64,000 bases of DNA, from positions 124,001 through 188,000 of the forward strand of contig NZ_JAKJHW010000005.1 of the NCBI RefSeq assembly GCF_021646685.1, written 5' to 3'. This document shows, one piece after another, positions 26,083 through 35,373 of the stretch (positions within the stretch are counted from its first letter, which is position 1; every line of letters starts with the position of its first letter). The notes beneath the pieces were generated by a model that saw only the letters and a program-made list of their open reading frames with translations, did not search any database and was not told where the DNA came from. The DNA comes from Pseudalkalibacillus salsuginis (GTDB lineage Bacteria > Bacillota > Bacilli > Bacillales > Fictibacillaceae). The position numbers and the translations under genes are program-made.

Positions 26083-27225
26083 TTATTGTAGGTACCAATT
26101 TGCTTCGTTATATTCCACATTAAACTCTTTATCTATTAAATAATGGGTATATTCAAAAGTTCCTATTTCATCAGGATAGAGAACATCTGGGGAGATATAC
26201 ACCTCATTTTCATCATATACCCGCTTATTTCCATCTATTAAGGAATATGAAATACTTACAGATGTTATAGGAACAGTAGCTTTACTTTTTACAGACCCTT
26301 TGACGATCAAGTCACCCAAATCATTGAACTTGGCCTTAATGGAAATAACCTCGAGGGCATCATTCAAATTATGCTCTTTTTCCTTTGAAGCTGCAATAAG
26401 AGCTTGTTCATACCGTTTCTCTTGAGCTTTTTCGAAAGCGGCTTGTTCATTCTGGATAGTAGATTTCAAGTTGATCAGCTTTTCATTTTTTGGTTTGTGG
26501 TATAGTCCTTTTTTTACAGAGGTGAGTGCTGCGGTGAACTGGTGGTCGGTCAGTAAGTCGTTCGCTTGTGCAAAAGCTATTTCCGCGATCCGATCCCGGA
26601 TTTCCTCTGCTATTTCCTTTGCTTCTTTTAAATCAATTTTTTCTGCTTTTACCAGGATCGGTTCAAGCTCTTCAAGCTTGGATTTACCTTTCATTTCGTG
26701 ACTGATCTCTGTTACTTTGACATTCATCCGGGTATTCCTGATGTCCGTTCCAATCGAATCGGCTACTTTCCCCGAGTATGTTGACAGGATGCCTTCTGCT
26801 TTTTCGAGTTGTTCATAAGACTTGTTGAATTCTTGATCATTTTGATGTTTAGCGGCAATATGTAAGCGTTCCTTTATTTCAATCGCTGAATTGACAAGTT
26901 TCACGTTTTCTTTAGCAGCAGGAAATTTTGAACGTAGGACAAGGGCTTCCTTGAAAAATTTGCGAGCTTCTTTATATTCGCCTTCTAGAGCTGCAGTTTC
27001 CCCCTTTTTGAAAGCTTCCATCGCTGAATTAGTCTTTTTATGTTCTGTAAATAAGTAACCTGATAGGCAGATTGCCGCAAGAAGGAAAGCGATCATCGGC
27101 ATCAGCCAATGCCATCGTTTCATGTTACTTTTAGTAGACTCTACGGTTGACAGGCGTTTTGCTCCACAAGTTTCACAATATTGATCATTCATTTGCAGTT
27201 TGTTGCCACAATTTGAACAAAACAT
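26083..27225 (-). CDS. Zinc-ribbon, single-pass membrane protein with TPR-like helices
   Basis: Residues 1-25 carry a zinc ribbon (MFCSNCGNKL and CETCGAKR), residues 37-58 a transmembrane helix, and residues 65-290 charged helices resembling TPR or coiled coil (FKKGETAALEGEYKEARKFF, FAQANDLLTDHQF). The last 90 residues look like a beta domain of the FxLYD kind. The ribbon would be cytoplasmic and the rest extracellular. It precedes the HtrA-like protease and may act as its adaptor or substrate receptor; that is inference. Confidence 0.75.
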   Translation of the reverse strand: MFCSNCGNKLQMNDQYCETCGAKRLSTVESTKSNMKRWHWLMPMIAFLLAAICLSGYLFTEHKKTNSAMEAFKKGETAALEGEYKEARKFFKEALVLRSKFPAAKENVKLVNSAIEIKERLHIAAKHQNDQEFNKSYEQLEKAEGILSTYSGKVADSIGTDIRNTRMNVKVTEISHEMKGKSKLEELEPILVKAEKIDLKEAKEIAEEIRDRIAEIAFAQANDLLTDHQFTAALTSVKKGLYHKPKNEKLINLKSTIQNEQAAFEKAQEKRYEQALIAASKEKEHNLNDALEVISIKAKFNDLGDLIVKGSVKSKATVPITSVSISYSLIDGNKRVYDENEVYISPDVLYPDEIGTFEYTHYLIDKEFNVEYNEANWYLQ

Positions 27226-27469
27226 CCATCTTCCCTCACTTTTAGTAGACTACTATCTATATTTTGTCATATATTAGCAGTCTTTGGAACGCCTAATCCG
27301 AAAATTTTTAAAGGATTTTCATGATTTAAAAACACCGACAGGCTAAATCATGATCGATTTTTATATACGAAAAAGGTTATGAACAATAAGGGGGATGGAT
27401 GTGCAGTAGAAATACGGAATTTCACTTGATACAATAAGAAGAAATCTAATTTTTTCAGGATGATGGACA

Positions 27470-28498
27470 GTGAAAAAAATCGCTTTAAATAAATGGATTG
27501 GCGGGCGGGTGATCAAGACAGGCCTTGCTGCATTTGTCACGGCATTGATTTGCAATATTTTCAATCTGCCAGCTCTTTTTGCTGTCATTACAGCAATCGT
27601 GACCATTGAGCCGACTGCTTCCGATTCGATTAAAAAAGGAATAATCCGTTTTCCGGCAGCTATGATAGGTGCTGGCTTTGCCATGCTGTTCGAATCTTTT
27701 CTCGGCCAATCCTCACTTGCTTATGCGCTGGCAGCAACATTTACACTTGCAGTCTGCCATAAGCTGAGGCTTGATGCAGGAATGTTGGTTGCGACTTTAA
27801 CTGCTGTAGCTATGATTGCAGAAACCGAGGATCAGTTTTTGAACTCTTTCTTCGTGAGATTAAGCACGACTCTTATCGGGTTGGTCGTCTCTACTGTCAT
27901 CAACTTCATGATCCTTCCACCTCATTTTAATGACATGATCATCAAGAAAGTTGACCAGTTATATTCAGGATCCGGGGAGCTTTTGAAAAAGTTTGTCGAA
28001 GGAAAAAATCCAAAAGGGTTGCGAATTGAATATCAACGTTTGAGTAAAGATTTAGAACGCACATTTGCGCTTGCCCAGTATCAACGTGAGGAATGGAAAT
28101 ATAGGAGACACAACTTGAAGGACATCCAGCAATTTGGGGTTGTTGTTAAAAAATTGGAATATTTCCAAAAGATTCTTTATCATTTCGGGAATTTGTTATA
28201 TCTTAATATAGAGAAGACGAATCTACCTCCAGAACAGTCAAGAACGATTATCAACTCCGCTACTTCAATTGCCGCTGTCTTACAAGATCCCCGTCATAAA
28301 GTGGATGAACAGCATGAAAAGCTGATTGAACAGCTTGAATCATTATTCATCTCTGAGAGGGACCGTCGTGATGGTACCGAAACTTCCAGGGCTAGACGAT
28401 ATATTTCCAAGCGAATTACGGTTATTTATGAATTATTAGCATTAGAAGATGTATTGGAGGATTTGGAAAGAATAAACCACAAAAACCAAAGGGATTAA
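27470..28498 (+). CDS. Aromatic acid exporter family protein (ArAE_1/FUSC-like)
   Basis: Four to six N-terminal membrane helices (residues 12-145, including ITAIVTIEPTASDSIKKGI) are followed by a cytoplasmic helical domain of about 190 residues, the ArAE_1 arrangement of Bacillus YgaE/YqjA-type proteins. The role is presumed efflux or envelope integrity. The start is GTG at 27470; GGATG lies 8 bases before. No ATG fits in frame upstream. Confidence 0.82.
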   Translation: MKKIALNKWIGGRVIKTGLAAFVTALICNIFNLPALFAVITAIVTIEPTASDSIKKGIIRFPAAMIGAGFAMLFESFLGQSSLAYALAATFTLAVCHKLRLDAGMLVATLTAVAMIAETEDQFLNSFFVRLSTTLIGLVVSTVINFMILPPHFNDMIIKKVDQLYSGSGELLKKFVEGKNPKGLRIEYQRLSKDLERTFALAQYQREEWKYRRHNLKDIQQFGVVVKKLEYFQKILYHFGNLLYLNIEKTNLPPEQSRTIINSATSIAAVLQDPRHKVDEQHEKLIEQLESLFISERDRRDGTETSRARRYISKRITVIYELLALEDVLEDLERINHKNQRD

Positions 28499-28618
28499 TT
28501 CGGTTAATTTTCATCGGACTATATTTGAACGTTATGTGGATTCATGGACAAAAAGTTGCCTACAGGTAACACATCTTTTATCCTTGAAGGAGAATCATTG
28601 CTGAATAGGAGAGAACCC

Positions 28619-29158
28619 ATGGATCATAACCAGACTTCCAATAAAAAAAGCTACACAGGAATTGTCGTATTCCTATCGATTTTGATAAATGCTTTAGTCG
28701 TTGTCCTGTTCTTTTTACCAGAATATGAGGGGGAAACAGGCTTCGATATCACCGTATTGCCTTTATTGAACGCTGTTTTCAACAGTTTTACGTTTGTTTT
28801 TTTACTTGCAGCACTTTGGTTCATCCTGCATAAAAATATCAAATTGCATCGTCGTTTCATATTTGCGGCATTCACATCGACAACGTTGTTTCTCATTTCT
28901 TACGTTTCTTATCACTATCTTGCTGAATCAACGTCTTACGGTGGAGAAGGACCATTAAAATACATCTACTATTTCATTTTGATCACTCATATCATTTTGG
29001 CAGCAGCCATTGTTCCATTAGCGCTATTGTCTTTAGTACGTGGTTTGACCATGCAGGTTGAAAAGCACCGTAAAATTGCAAGGTGGACAATGCCTCTTTG
29101 GCTTTATGTCAGCCTGACAGGAGTATTGGTCTATATCCTGATATCGCCTTATTACTAG
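28619..29158 (+). CDS. ctaM: DUF420 membrane protein (CtaM/YozB)
   Basis: The 179-residue protein has five predicted helices and the conserved histidines of DUF420 (LHRRFIFAAFTSTTLFLISY, then YHYLAES and ITHIILA). CtaM is known in firmicutes as a factor for maturation of heme-copper oxidases. ATG at 28619 follows AGGAGA and fits the YozB length; the open frame extends 75 bases further upstream without a ribosome site. Confidence 0.87.
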   Translation: MDHNQTSNKKSYTGIVVFLSILINALVVVLFFLPEYEGETGFDITVLPLLNAVFNSFTFVFLLAALWFILHKNIKLHRRFIFAAFTSTTLFLISYVSYHYLAESTSYGGEGPLKYIYYFILITHIILAAAIVPLALLSLVRGLTMQVEKHRKIARWTMPLWLYVSLTGVLVYILISPYY

Positions 29159-29259
29159 GACTTGCTAAATTCTTATGTTGAATGCTAGCTCGTTTACCGA
29201 TTGCCAGCATAGATATCAACAAAACAGAATAACAGAATCACTAAACCGCGGGGTGGCCC

Positions 29260-30332
29260 ATGAGCCGGATGGAACTTGAAACCCGAAAATTGAATCGCAG
29301 AATTCTGAATGTGTACTGGTTGATCATCGTATTGGCAATTATCATAAAGCTCATCAACTATAACTTCACTAATATCCCATTAGAGGAGTATCTTATCTAT
29401 TATGTTGTTGTACCAAGCATCATCGGAGCTTTGATTGTTGCAGGAGCCGAAGTGGCAGTTCGCTTGGACCATTCATTGAAGGATTTTATCGTCATTACAG
29501 CAGGCCTTTTGCTCGCGCTTAATTTTATTTACAGCCGACCAGATTTACTTATTGTGAAAGCTGCCCTTTTTCTACCAATCCTAGCTTCAGGCGCTTATTT
29601 CAAGAAATGGATCATCTTATATACGACCGGTCTGACCATTATCAGTTATTCAATTCTTTTCATCATCGACCCTATGTTGAGAAGCAGCATCGGGATCATC
29701 GACCATTTCACATTGTTAACGATGTTATGATTGCTGCACTTGCTGTAATAGGGATAACTGAAAGAGGCTTGGAGCTGACAGAGCATTACCGTCAATCCGT
29801 TGAAGACCAACAAGACCTGCTGGTGAAAAATACGCTGATGGAAAAGCTTTCAAAAACGGACTCTTTAACGGGTATGTATAATCAGATTTCGTTCCATCAG
29901 TTTTTGGATGAACTTTTAACGCATCACTCCCAGTATCGTTTTTCCATCCAAATGGCTATATTCGACCTCGATAATTTTAAACAAGTCAATGATACATACG
30001 GTCATCGTGCAGGTGACGAGGTATTGAAACAAATCGCAGAATTGATCAATGAGGAAATTACAAGTGATGATTTCGCTGCACGTTATGGCGGAGAGGAATT
30101 CATCGTTCTTTTCGTCGGCAAACCGATAGAAAAGACGATTGAGTTGGTGGAAGGGATCCGTAGCAAAATCGAACGCATTTCTTTCAGGGTTTTGGAAGGG
30201 TCCCGAGTGACTGTAAGTATAGGGGTCAATGAATACGAAGCAGGAATAGGCAAGGAAGCATTCTTTGAAAAAGCAGATAAGCTGCTTTACTCAGCAAAAC
30301 GGAATGGTAAAAACCAGGTCAAAACAGGGTAA
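29260..30332 (+). pseudogene. Membrane-bound GGEEF diguanylate cyclase split by a frameshift
   Basis: The first frame (29260-29730) encodes five membrane helices and ends HFTLLTML. The second continues at about 29728 with MIAALAVIGITERGLELTE, a coiled coil, and a full GGDEF domain: FDLDNFKQVNDTYGHRAGDE, RYGGEEFIVLF and ADKLLYSAKRNGKNQV. Inserting one A after ATGTTA restores a 357-residue protein. The GGEEF active site is intact, so the lesion may be recent, or a sequencing error. An intact version would make cyclic di-GMP. Confidence 0.8.
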
Positions 30333-30452
30333 AGGAAACACGGCAAGAAGGCTTTGGTTTAGTTGAACTTAGATTTTTGAGAAAGGACCGCATATCATAC
30401 GAGGTTTTTCTTTTTAGGCTTTATTAAATTTTATGTTGAAGATCCAAGCATA

Positions 30453-30512
30453 AATTGCGAACTCCTGCTATTACCCACGGAAATGGTGTGAATTCTGCGA
30501 CAGTCAACGATT
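30453..30512. repeat. Miniature family D remnant
   Basis: AAATTGCGAACTCCTGC joins directly to ACCCACGGAAATGGTGTGAA and GCGACAGTCAACGATT: the head and tail of family D with the middle deleted. Confidence 0.5.
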
Positions 30513-30603
30513 ACGTATACAAAGTTTTTTCAGAAAGCAGGAAGGTTTCTCTCGTTTGTTAGCGAATATAACGAGTCTGCTATTTATACAGGGAGGGGTC
30601 AGT

Positions 30604-31194
30604 ATGACGAAAATTGCATTCATCAGACACGGAGTTACAGATTGGAATCTAGAAGCAAGAGCTCAAGGGCAATCAGATATTCCTCTTAATGAAGAAGGGT
30701 TGCTTCAAGCGAAAGCATTAGGACGGAGGTTTACGGGCGAAGAATGGGATACGGTTTACTCGAGTGATCTAATCCGTGCTAAAGTAACAGCTGAAGCAAT
30801 AGGGAATGTCCTAAACCTGCCTGTTCAAACAGATGAACGACTTCGTGAAATCTATTTCGGTGATATAGAAGGAACGATTGAAGAAGAACGTGTTGAAAGA
30901 TGGGGAGAACACTGGCGGGATCTTGATCTTCATTTTGAAAAGGAAGAAAACATCCTAGTGAGGATCAAATCGTTCATGAATGAAATCACAAATAAACATA
31001 CGGATGGACGGGTCATCGTCGTTAGTCACGGGGCTTTCCTCAACGATATGTTCACGTATCTTCTGGAAGATTATGAGAGATGTCGTTTCGGGAATACGTC
31101 AGTCTCCATTTTCAAATTTGTAGATAAGAAGTGGGAAACCGAGCTATTGAACTGTTCCGCACACCTCCAGACAATGGAGGGTCAAAAAATTTGA
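30604..31194 (+). CDS. Histidine phosphatase family protein (phosphoglycerate-mutase-like)
   Basis: The 196-residue protein has the phospho-histidine motif FIRHGVTDWN (RHG), the conserved Arg in SSDLIRAKVTAEAI, the Glu in LREIYFGDIEG and the second His in VVSHGAFL. The substrate could be a sugar phosphate or cobalamin intermediate; the sequence does not decide. ATG at 30604 lies 7 bases after GGAGGGG; the frame extends 48 bases upstream without support. Confidence 0.88.
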   Translation: MTKIAFIRHGVTDWNLEARAQGQSDIPLNEEGLLQAKALGRRFTGEEWDTVYSSDLIRAKVTAEAIGNVLNLPVQTDERLREIYFGDIEGTIEEERVERWGEHWRDLDLHFEKEENILVRIKSFMNEITNKHTDGRVIVVSHGAFLNDMFTYLLEDYERCRFGNTSVSIFKFVDKKWETELLNCSAHLQTMEGQKI

Positions 31195-31333
31195 GCCAGA
31201 ATGCTAAGGGAGAAAGTCCCTAAATCTACCTTCAATTTTTCAATGGTCAGAATGCGCAATGCAATAATCTGATTCCTTCTTCAAAATAAACGTGGTATGA
31301 TGGATAGATGAATTTTTGGTTGGGGGAGACAGC

Positions 31334-31945
31334 ATGAAATCGATCATCATACGTTTGATCAGTTTTTTAACAGGACTAATTTTGATATCACTTGGTGTCA
31401 GTTTTACAATAAAAGCAGGATTAGGAACAGGAGCCTGGGATGCGCTCAATGTCGGGTTAGCGGAAACAGTCGGTTTGACGGTCGGCAGCTGGGTTTTCAT
31501 TGTCGGAATCATCCTGATTATTTTGAACGCATTTCTTTTGCGCTCTCGCCCGGATTTGCTTGCGGTGATTACGATTTTTCTGGCAGGCCTTTTTATTGAC
31601 AGCTGGCTTCTTCTGGTGTTGGACCAATTCACAGTAAGTGGTTTGCTGCACCAAATTATACTTTTCGTCGTTGGAATGTTGATATTAGCATTTGGGATTG
31701 CGGTTTATCTGCAAGCAAACTTCCCGCTTATCCCGATCGATAAGCTTATGCTAGCGATACAGGAGCGACTGGGTGTAAGTATGGGTATGGCCAAAACGAT
31801 CGGTGAGCTGTCTGCACTTGTGATTGCCTTTCTTTTTAGCGGCCCTATAGGACTCGGGACCCTGATCGTCACGTTTACGATTGGTCCACTTGTACAGTTG
31901 ATTGCACCACGAGTCCATAAGTTTCAACAAAGATTACAATCATGA
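31334..31945 (+). CDS. YczE-like integral membrane protein
   Basis: The 203-residue protein has five or six membrane helices with the YczE/YitT-type openings LGVSFTIKAGLGTGAWDALN and IPIDKLMLAIQERLG. YczE in B. subtilis affects antibiotic production by an unknown route. ATG at 31334 follows GGGGGAGA. Confidence 0.8.
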   Translation: MKSIIIRLISFLTGLILISLGVSFTIKAGLGTGAWDALNVGLAETVGLTVGSWVFIVGIILIILNAFLLRSRPDLLAVITIFLAGLFIDSWLLLVLDQFTVSGLLHQIILFVVGMLILAFGIAVYLQANFPLIPIDKLMLAIQERLGVSMGMAKTIGELSALVIAFLFSGPIGLGTLIVTFTIGPLVQLIAPRVHKFQQRLQS

Positions 31946-32068
31946 TGATCCGGATCAACTTTTTAAAGGTTGGTCCTTTTTCGATAAGGCTGTTTTCTAA
32001 AAGATTGTTGTTTTTCACAAAATACTATCTGTTGTTATAAAAACTGAATATAGTAGGAGTTGAGAAGA

Positions 32069-32620
32069 ATGAAAGTAGAGTATTTCATTGGGATTGTCCC
32101 GCCAGAGGAATATTTAAAACGAATTAAGCATTTTCAAAGAAGGTGGGTAAACAATTTAGGTGTAGAACCACATATAACTTTGAAGGCACAAGGGGGATTG
32201 ACCCCAGATAAAAAGTGGATCGACAAAGTACAAAAAGTATGTCAAAATTTCCAACCTTTTTATGTGTCATTAGATAAACCAACGTATTTTGGAGATAACA
32301 TTTTATATTTAAGCGTTAACTCAAACAATTTACACGATTTCCATAAAAAAATAGTGCAAGTAATTTCACCATCAGAGGACCTAATAAAGCAATATTTTGA
32401 GCTTGATGCCTTTGTACCTCACTTAACGTTAGGGAAAGAACATTACGGGGGAAACATTTCTGCTGGACTATCAAAACAGGAACTAATAGATATGGAAGAA
32501 TTAGCAGAAAAAGAATTGACACCTTATCCCAAATTTGAAGTGAATTTCATTAGAATTTATGAACGAAATGTGGAAAAGCAAAGATATGATAAATATTTAG
32601 ATATCTCTTTAAGCAATTGA
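32069..32620 (+). CDS. 2'-5' RNA ligase family protein (2H phosphoesterase)
   Basis: Two HxT motifs, PHITLKA (near residue 37) and PHLTLGK (near residue 121), define the 2H superfamily, which acts on cyclic phosphodiesters of RNA or nucleotides. The 183 residues fit the YjcG-like size. ATG at 32069 lies 8 bases after AGGAG. Confidence 0.85.
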   Translation: MKVEYFIGIVPPEEYLKRIKHFQRRWVNNLGVEPHITLKAQGGLTPDKKWIDKVQKVCQNFQPFYVSLDKPTYFGDNILYLSVNSNNLHDFHKKIVQVISPSEDLIKQYFELDAFVPHLTLGKEHYGGNISAGLSKQELIDMEELAEKELTPYPKFEVNFIRIYERNVEKQRYDKYLDISLSN

Positions 32621-32644
32621 CCTCACGAAACTGAGGTTTTTTCT
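32619..32644 (+). terminator. Terminator of the 2H phosphoesterase gene
   Basis: CCTCA and TGAGG around CGAAAC, followed by TTTTTTC. Confidence 0.75.
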
Positions 32645-32925
32645 TTTGAACTTCTCAACATTTCAATTGATGTATGATGAGACTTTTCCTAATACGTTAA
32701 AAATTTAAAGCCTACAATAAAAGACAGTAGAAATGTGTATACGATTTTCCATTATGTTTGGATGTACTTCCACAAACAGAATTCAAGCCATACTTGAAGC
32801 AAATCGTACTTCAACCTTTATTCAAGAAAGGCAACTATATATACGAAAACAGCCATCGGTAGGAAGGGAATGGCCAGGTTGTTCCGAATATTTATCAAAA
32901 GGAAAAAAATCGGAGGTAATGGAAT
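32645..32925. other. Gap with a possible coding relic
   Basis: No gene with start and ribosome site is seen. One forward frame around 32746-32850 reads DFPLCLDVLPQTEFKPYLKQ then IVLQPLFKKGNYIYENSHR and a stop, which looks protein-like. It may be the tail of a lost gene; I do not recognise it. Confidence 0.3.
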
Positions 32926-33627
32926 ATGAATGTAGGCAAAGTTACAGAAGTGATCCGATATCCGGTCAAATCCATGCAAGGTGAGTATTTATCAGCTGCT
33001 TCAGTCCATGATTATGGTGTTGAAGGAGATCGGTTTTTTGCATGGGAAAGAAGTAAAAGGCCAGGGAAGCATCTAACTATCCCTGAATCACCCTTTCTAT
33101 TGGATTATGATGTGAAATTAGAGGAGAAAGGTTCTCTTGTTTTTATAAAAGAAGGGAAGCGTTATAAACAGGGGGATAAAGAGATCTATATGGATCTTGA
33201 GAGTAAGGCTGGTACGGACATCAATCTTGTTCATACTGACCCCGCTGGAACAGGACCAGCTTACTGGGATTCTCCATTATTGCTGACTAGCAAAGCCTCG
33301 TTAAAAGAACTCACACGCTTAAGTGGCCGTGAAGAAATGGATATGCTCAGATTCAGGCCGAACATCGTCATGGCCCTGGGGGATGCTGAACCTTTTTTAG
33401 AAGAGGCCTGGATCGGTAAGAACCTCAAAATCAATGATGTCATCCTGCATATAGAAAAAGGTTGTGAACGTTGTGCTTATATCAATTTTGATTCCAAGAC
33501 ACAAGAAGTGGATTCCAATGTGTTGAAAACGGTGGTCAAGGAAAATAAACAGATTTTCGGCATTTATGCATCTGTTAAAAAGCCTGGGACGATCAATATC
33601 GACGATTCGATCGAGGTATTAGGTTAG
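32926..33627 (+). CDS. MOSC domain-containing protein
   Basis: The 233-residue protein has the MOSC N-terminal beta barrel (VIRYPVKSMQGEYLSAASV, GVEGDRFFAW) and the MOSC core with RFRPNIVM and the conserved Cys in GCERCAYIN. MOSC proteins handle sulfur or molybdenum-cofactor chemistry, such as YiiM- and mARC-type N-hydroxylated compound reduction. The molybdopterin oxidoreductase gene 1.7 kb downstream is a possible functional neighbour. CGGAGG precedes the ATG. Confidence 0.88.
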   Translation: MNVGKVTEVIRYPVKSMQGEYLSAASVHDYGVEGDRFFAWERSKRPGKHLTIPESPFLLDYDVKLEEKGSLVFIKEGKRYKQGDKEIYMDLESKAGTDINLVHTDPAGTGPAYWDSPLLLTSKASLKELTRLSGREEMDMLRFRPNIVMALGDAEPFLEEAWIGKNLKINDVILHIEKGCERCAYINFDSKTQEVDSNVLKTVVKENKQIFGIYASVKKPGTINIDDSIEVLG

Positions 33628-33651
33628 AGGTAGTGATCTTCAAAACCATTT

Positions 33652-33680
33652 AAAAGAGACTTCATTCTGAAGTCTCAATT
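33652..33680 (-). terminator. Terminator between the MOSC gene and the convergent amidase gene
   Basis: GAGACTTCA and TGAAGTCTC pair perfectly; the minus strand continues with TTTTAAATGG, so it serves the amidase gene. Confidence 0.75.
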
Positions 33681-35150
33681 CAATACTGGAAGCTTACGGT
33701 GTTTCGTCGCTTGCTCATAAGCGTAGGCCAAGCCGACCAAGGAAGATTCGCTATAGGCAAGGCCCGAGAATACTATTCCTACTGGCTGCCCCTCTCCTGT
33801 AAACCCGCCCGGAACTGCGATGGATGGGTAGCCTGCTTTTGCTGCTACTCCGGCACCGTTTGAATTAGGAAAGAGCAGTGCATCCAACTGATGCTCAGCC
33901 ATGATGACATCGATCCCTCTTGTTCTGGACAGCTGAAGGTCACGTAAGCGGCTCTCAAGGTAGGCAGGTTCAGTCATCGTTCCGGATGTCTTATCTGATT
34001 CAATCAGGATGTCTTGTCCATATTTCAATGTCTGCTCTGGATGATCTTCATTGAACCGGATCACATCCGCCAATGAATGCACTGGAGAAGTGGATGGCAG
34101 TTTACCCAGGTATGCATTCAGATCAGATTTGAATTCATACAACAAGACATTGTAGTCCCATGTAGAATCTGACTCCATCGGTGAGATCGATTCAAGTTCA
34201 ACTATGGTTGCACCGGCTTCCTTGATATCCTCGATCGCTTTTTCCATCACCAGTCGTTTGTCTTCGGGTAAAATATCAATATACAAAGAGCGCGCTACAC
34301 CGATCCTCGCACCGTAAAGCGCATTTGCATTCAGGTTGGATGTGTAATCCCGGTAACTTCTTTCTATGCTCCTTTGTGTGGTAAAGTCCTTTTCATCCTG
34401 CCCTGTCAAAGCCCCCAGTAAAATTGCTGCATCGGTTACAGATCGAGCAATCGGCCCTGCCGTATCTTGACTGTGGGAAAGCGGGATGATCCCTGCACGG
34501 CTGATGAGGCCGACCGTCGGTTTGATTCCTACTACATTATTCTGACTGGCGGGGCTTAGAATCGATCCGGATGTTTCCGTTCCGATTGAAAGTGTAGAGA
34601 AGTGTGCAGCAACAGCAACAGCAGAGCCTGAACTGGAACCTCCAACATCAAAATGGGCACCATAAGGGTTCAGGACTTGGCCGCCTCTGGAACTGTAGCC
34701 GTTTTTCATCGACATGCTCATGAAATTCGCCCACTCTGTCATGTTTGCTTTTCCTAGAATGACTGCACCCGCTTTCCGCAATTTCCGAGTGGTCGTGGCA
34801 TCTTCCTTGGCATAATTGTTTTTTAATGCGAGAGAACCCGCACTCGTATGCATCAAGTCTGCAGTCTCGATATTATCTTTCAAAACAATCGGGATACCGT
34901 GAAGCGGCCCTCTCATCCCTCTAAGCTTTCGTTCTGCGTCAAGTGACTCTGCAATCTGCAATGCCTCCGGATTCACTTCGATTATGGCGTTCAAGCGGGC
35001 TCCGGAATGGTTGTTTTTAGTAATATTTTCTAAATAACGGCTGACAAGCTGTAGTGAAGACAACTCCCCATTATTCATCGTTTTCTGGATATCAAGGATC
35101 GTTGCATGTTCCAGCCAATCCTCATTTCGCAGTTTATAACTTTCTCTCAT
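33675..35150 (-). CDS. Amidase-signature family amidase
   Basis: The 491-residue enzyme has the catalytic triad regions: Lys in PIVLKDNIET, the cis-Ser in the glycine/serine-rich VGGSSSGSAVAVAAHFS, and the nucleophile Ser in GTETSGSILSPAS. It hydrolyses an unknown amide; the sequence resembles generic Bacillus amidases rather than GatA, since no GatB or GatC is nearby. AAGGAG lies 9 bases before the ATG. Confidence 0.92.
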   Translation of the reverse strand: MRESYKLRNEDWLEHATILDIQKTMNNGELSSLQLVSRYLENITKNNHSGARLNAIIEVNPEALQIAESLDAERKLRGMRGPLHGIPIVLKDNIETADLMHTSAGSLALKNNYAKEDATTTRKLRKAGAVILGKANMTEWANFMSMSMKNGYSSRGGQVLNPYGAHFDVGGSSSGSAVAVAAHFSTLSIGTETSGSILSPASQNNVVGIKPTVGLISRAGIIPLSHSQDTAGPIARSVTDAAILLGALTGQDEKDFTTQRSIERSYRDYTSNLNANALYGARIGVARSLYIDILPEDKRLVMEKAIEDIKEAGATIVELESISPMESDSTWDYNVLLYEFKSDLNAYLGKLPSTSPVHSLADVIRFNEDHPEQTLKYGQDILIESDKTSGTMTEPAYLESRLRDLQLSRTRGIDVIMAEHQLDALLFPNSNGAGVAAKAGYPSIAVPGGFTGEGQPVGIVFSGLAYSESSLVGLAYAYEQATKHRKLPVLN

Positions 35151-35278
35151 TCACCAGGCTCCTTCTATCTTTGCTAAGAACATTATTTCAACAACAAGAA
35201 ACAAAACTCCTTTAACAATTCTATCCATACTGACAATTTTCTCCGGGATTCTGTTAAGATAAACAAGCATATAAATTG

Positions 35279-35373
35279 GCGGATAGGGAGGATGTTGAAC
35301 TGAATCCGCTTTCATAATACTATTAGATTATAAAAATCAGTCACCTTTGGCTGATCAGGGAAGGTGAATTGAG
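35279..35373 (+). promoter_or_regulatory. Structured leader of the FdhF/YdeP gene with possible ribosome-site sequestration
   Basis: GCGGAT/ATCCGC forms one stem (35279-35309). Downstream, ATCAG (35336-35340) can pair with CTGAT (35351-35355), or TCACCTT (35341-35347) can pair with AAGGTGA (35361-35367). The second pairing hides the ribosome site 7 bases before the ATG, so the two folds are alternatives. Confidence 0.45.

Noticed and set aside
32733-32984. 83-codon frame before the MOSC gene
   Set aside because: No ribosome site, and it overlaps the MOSC start; another frame in the same stretch looks more protein-like.
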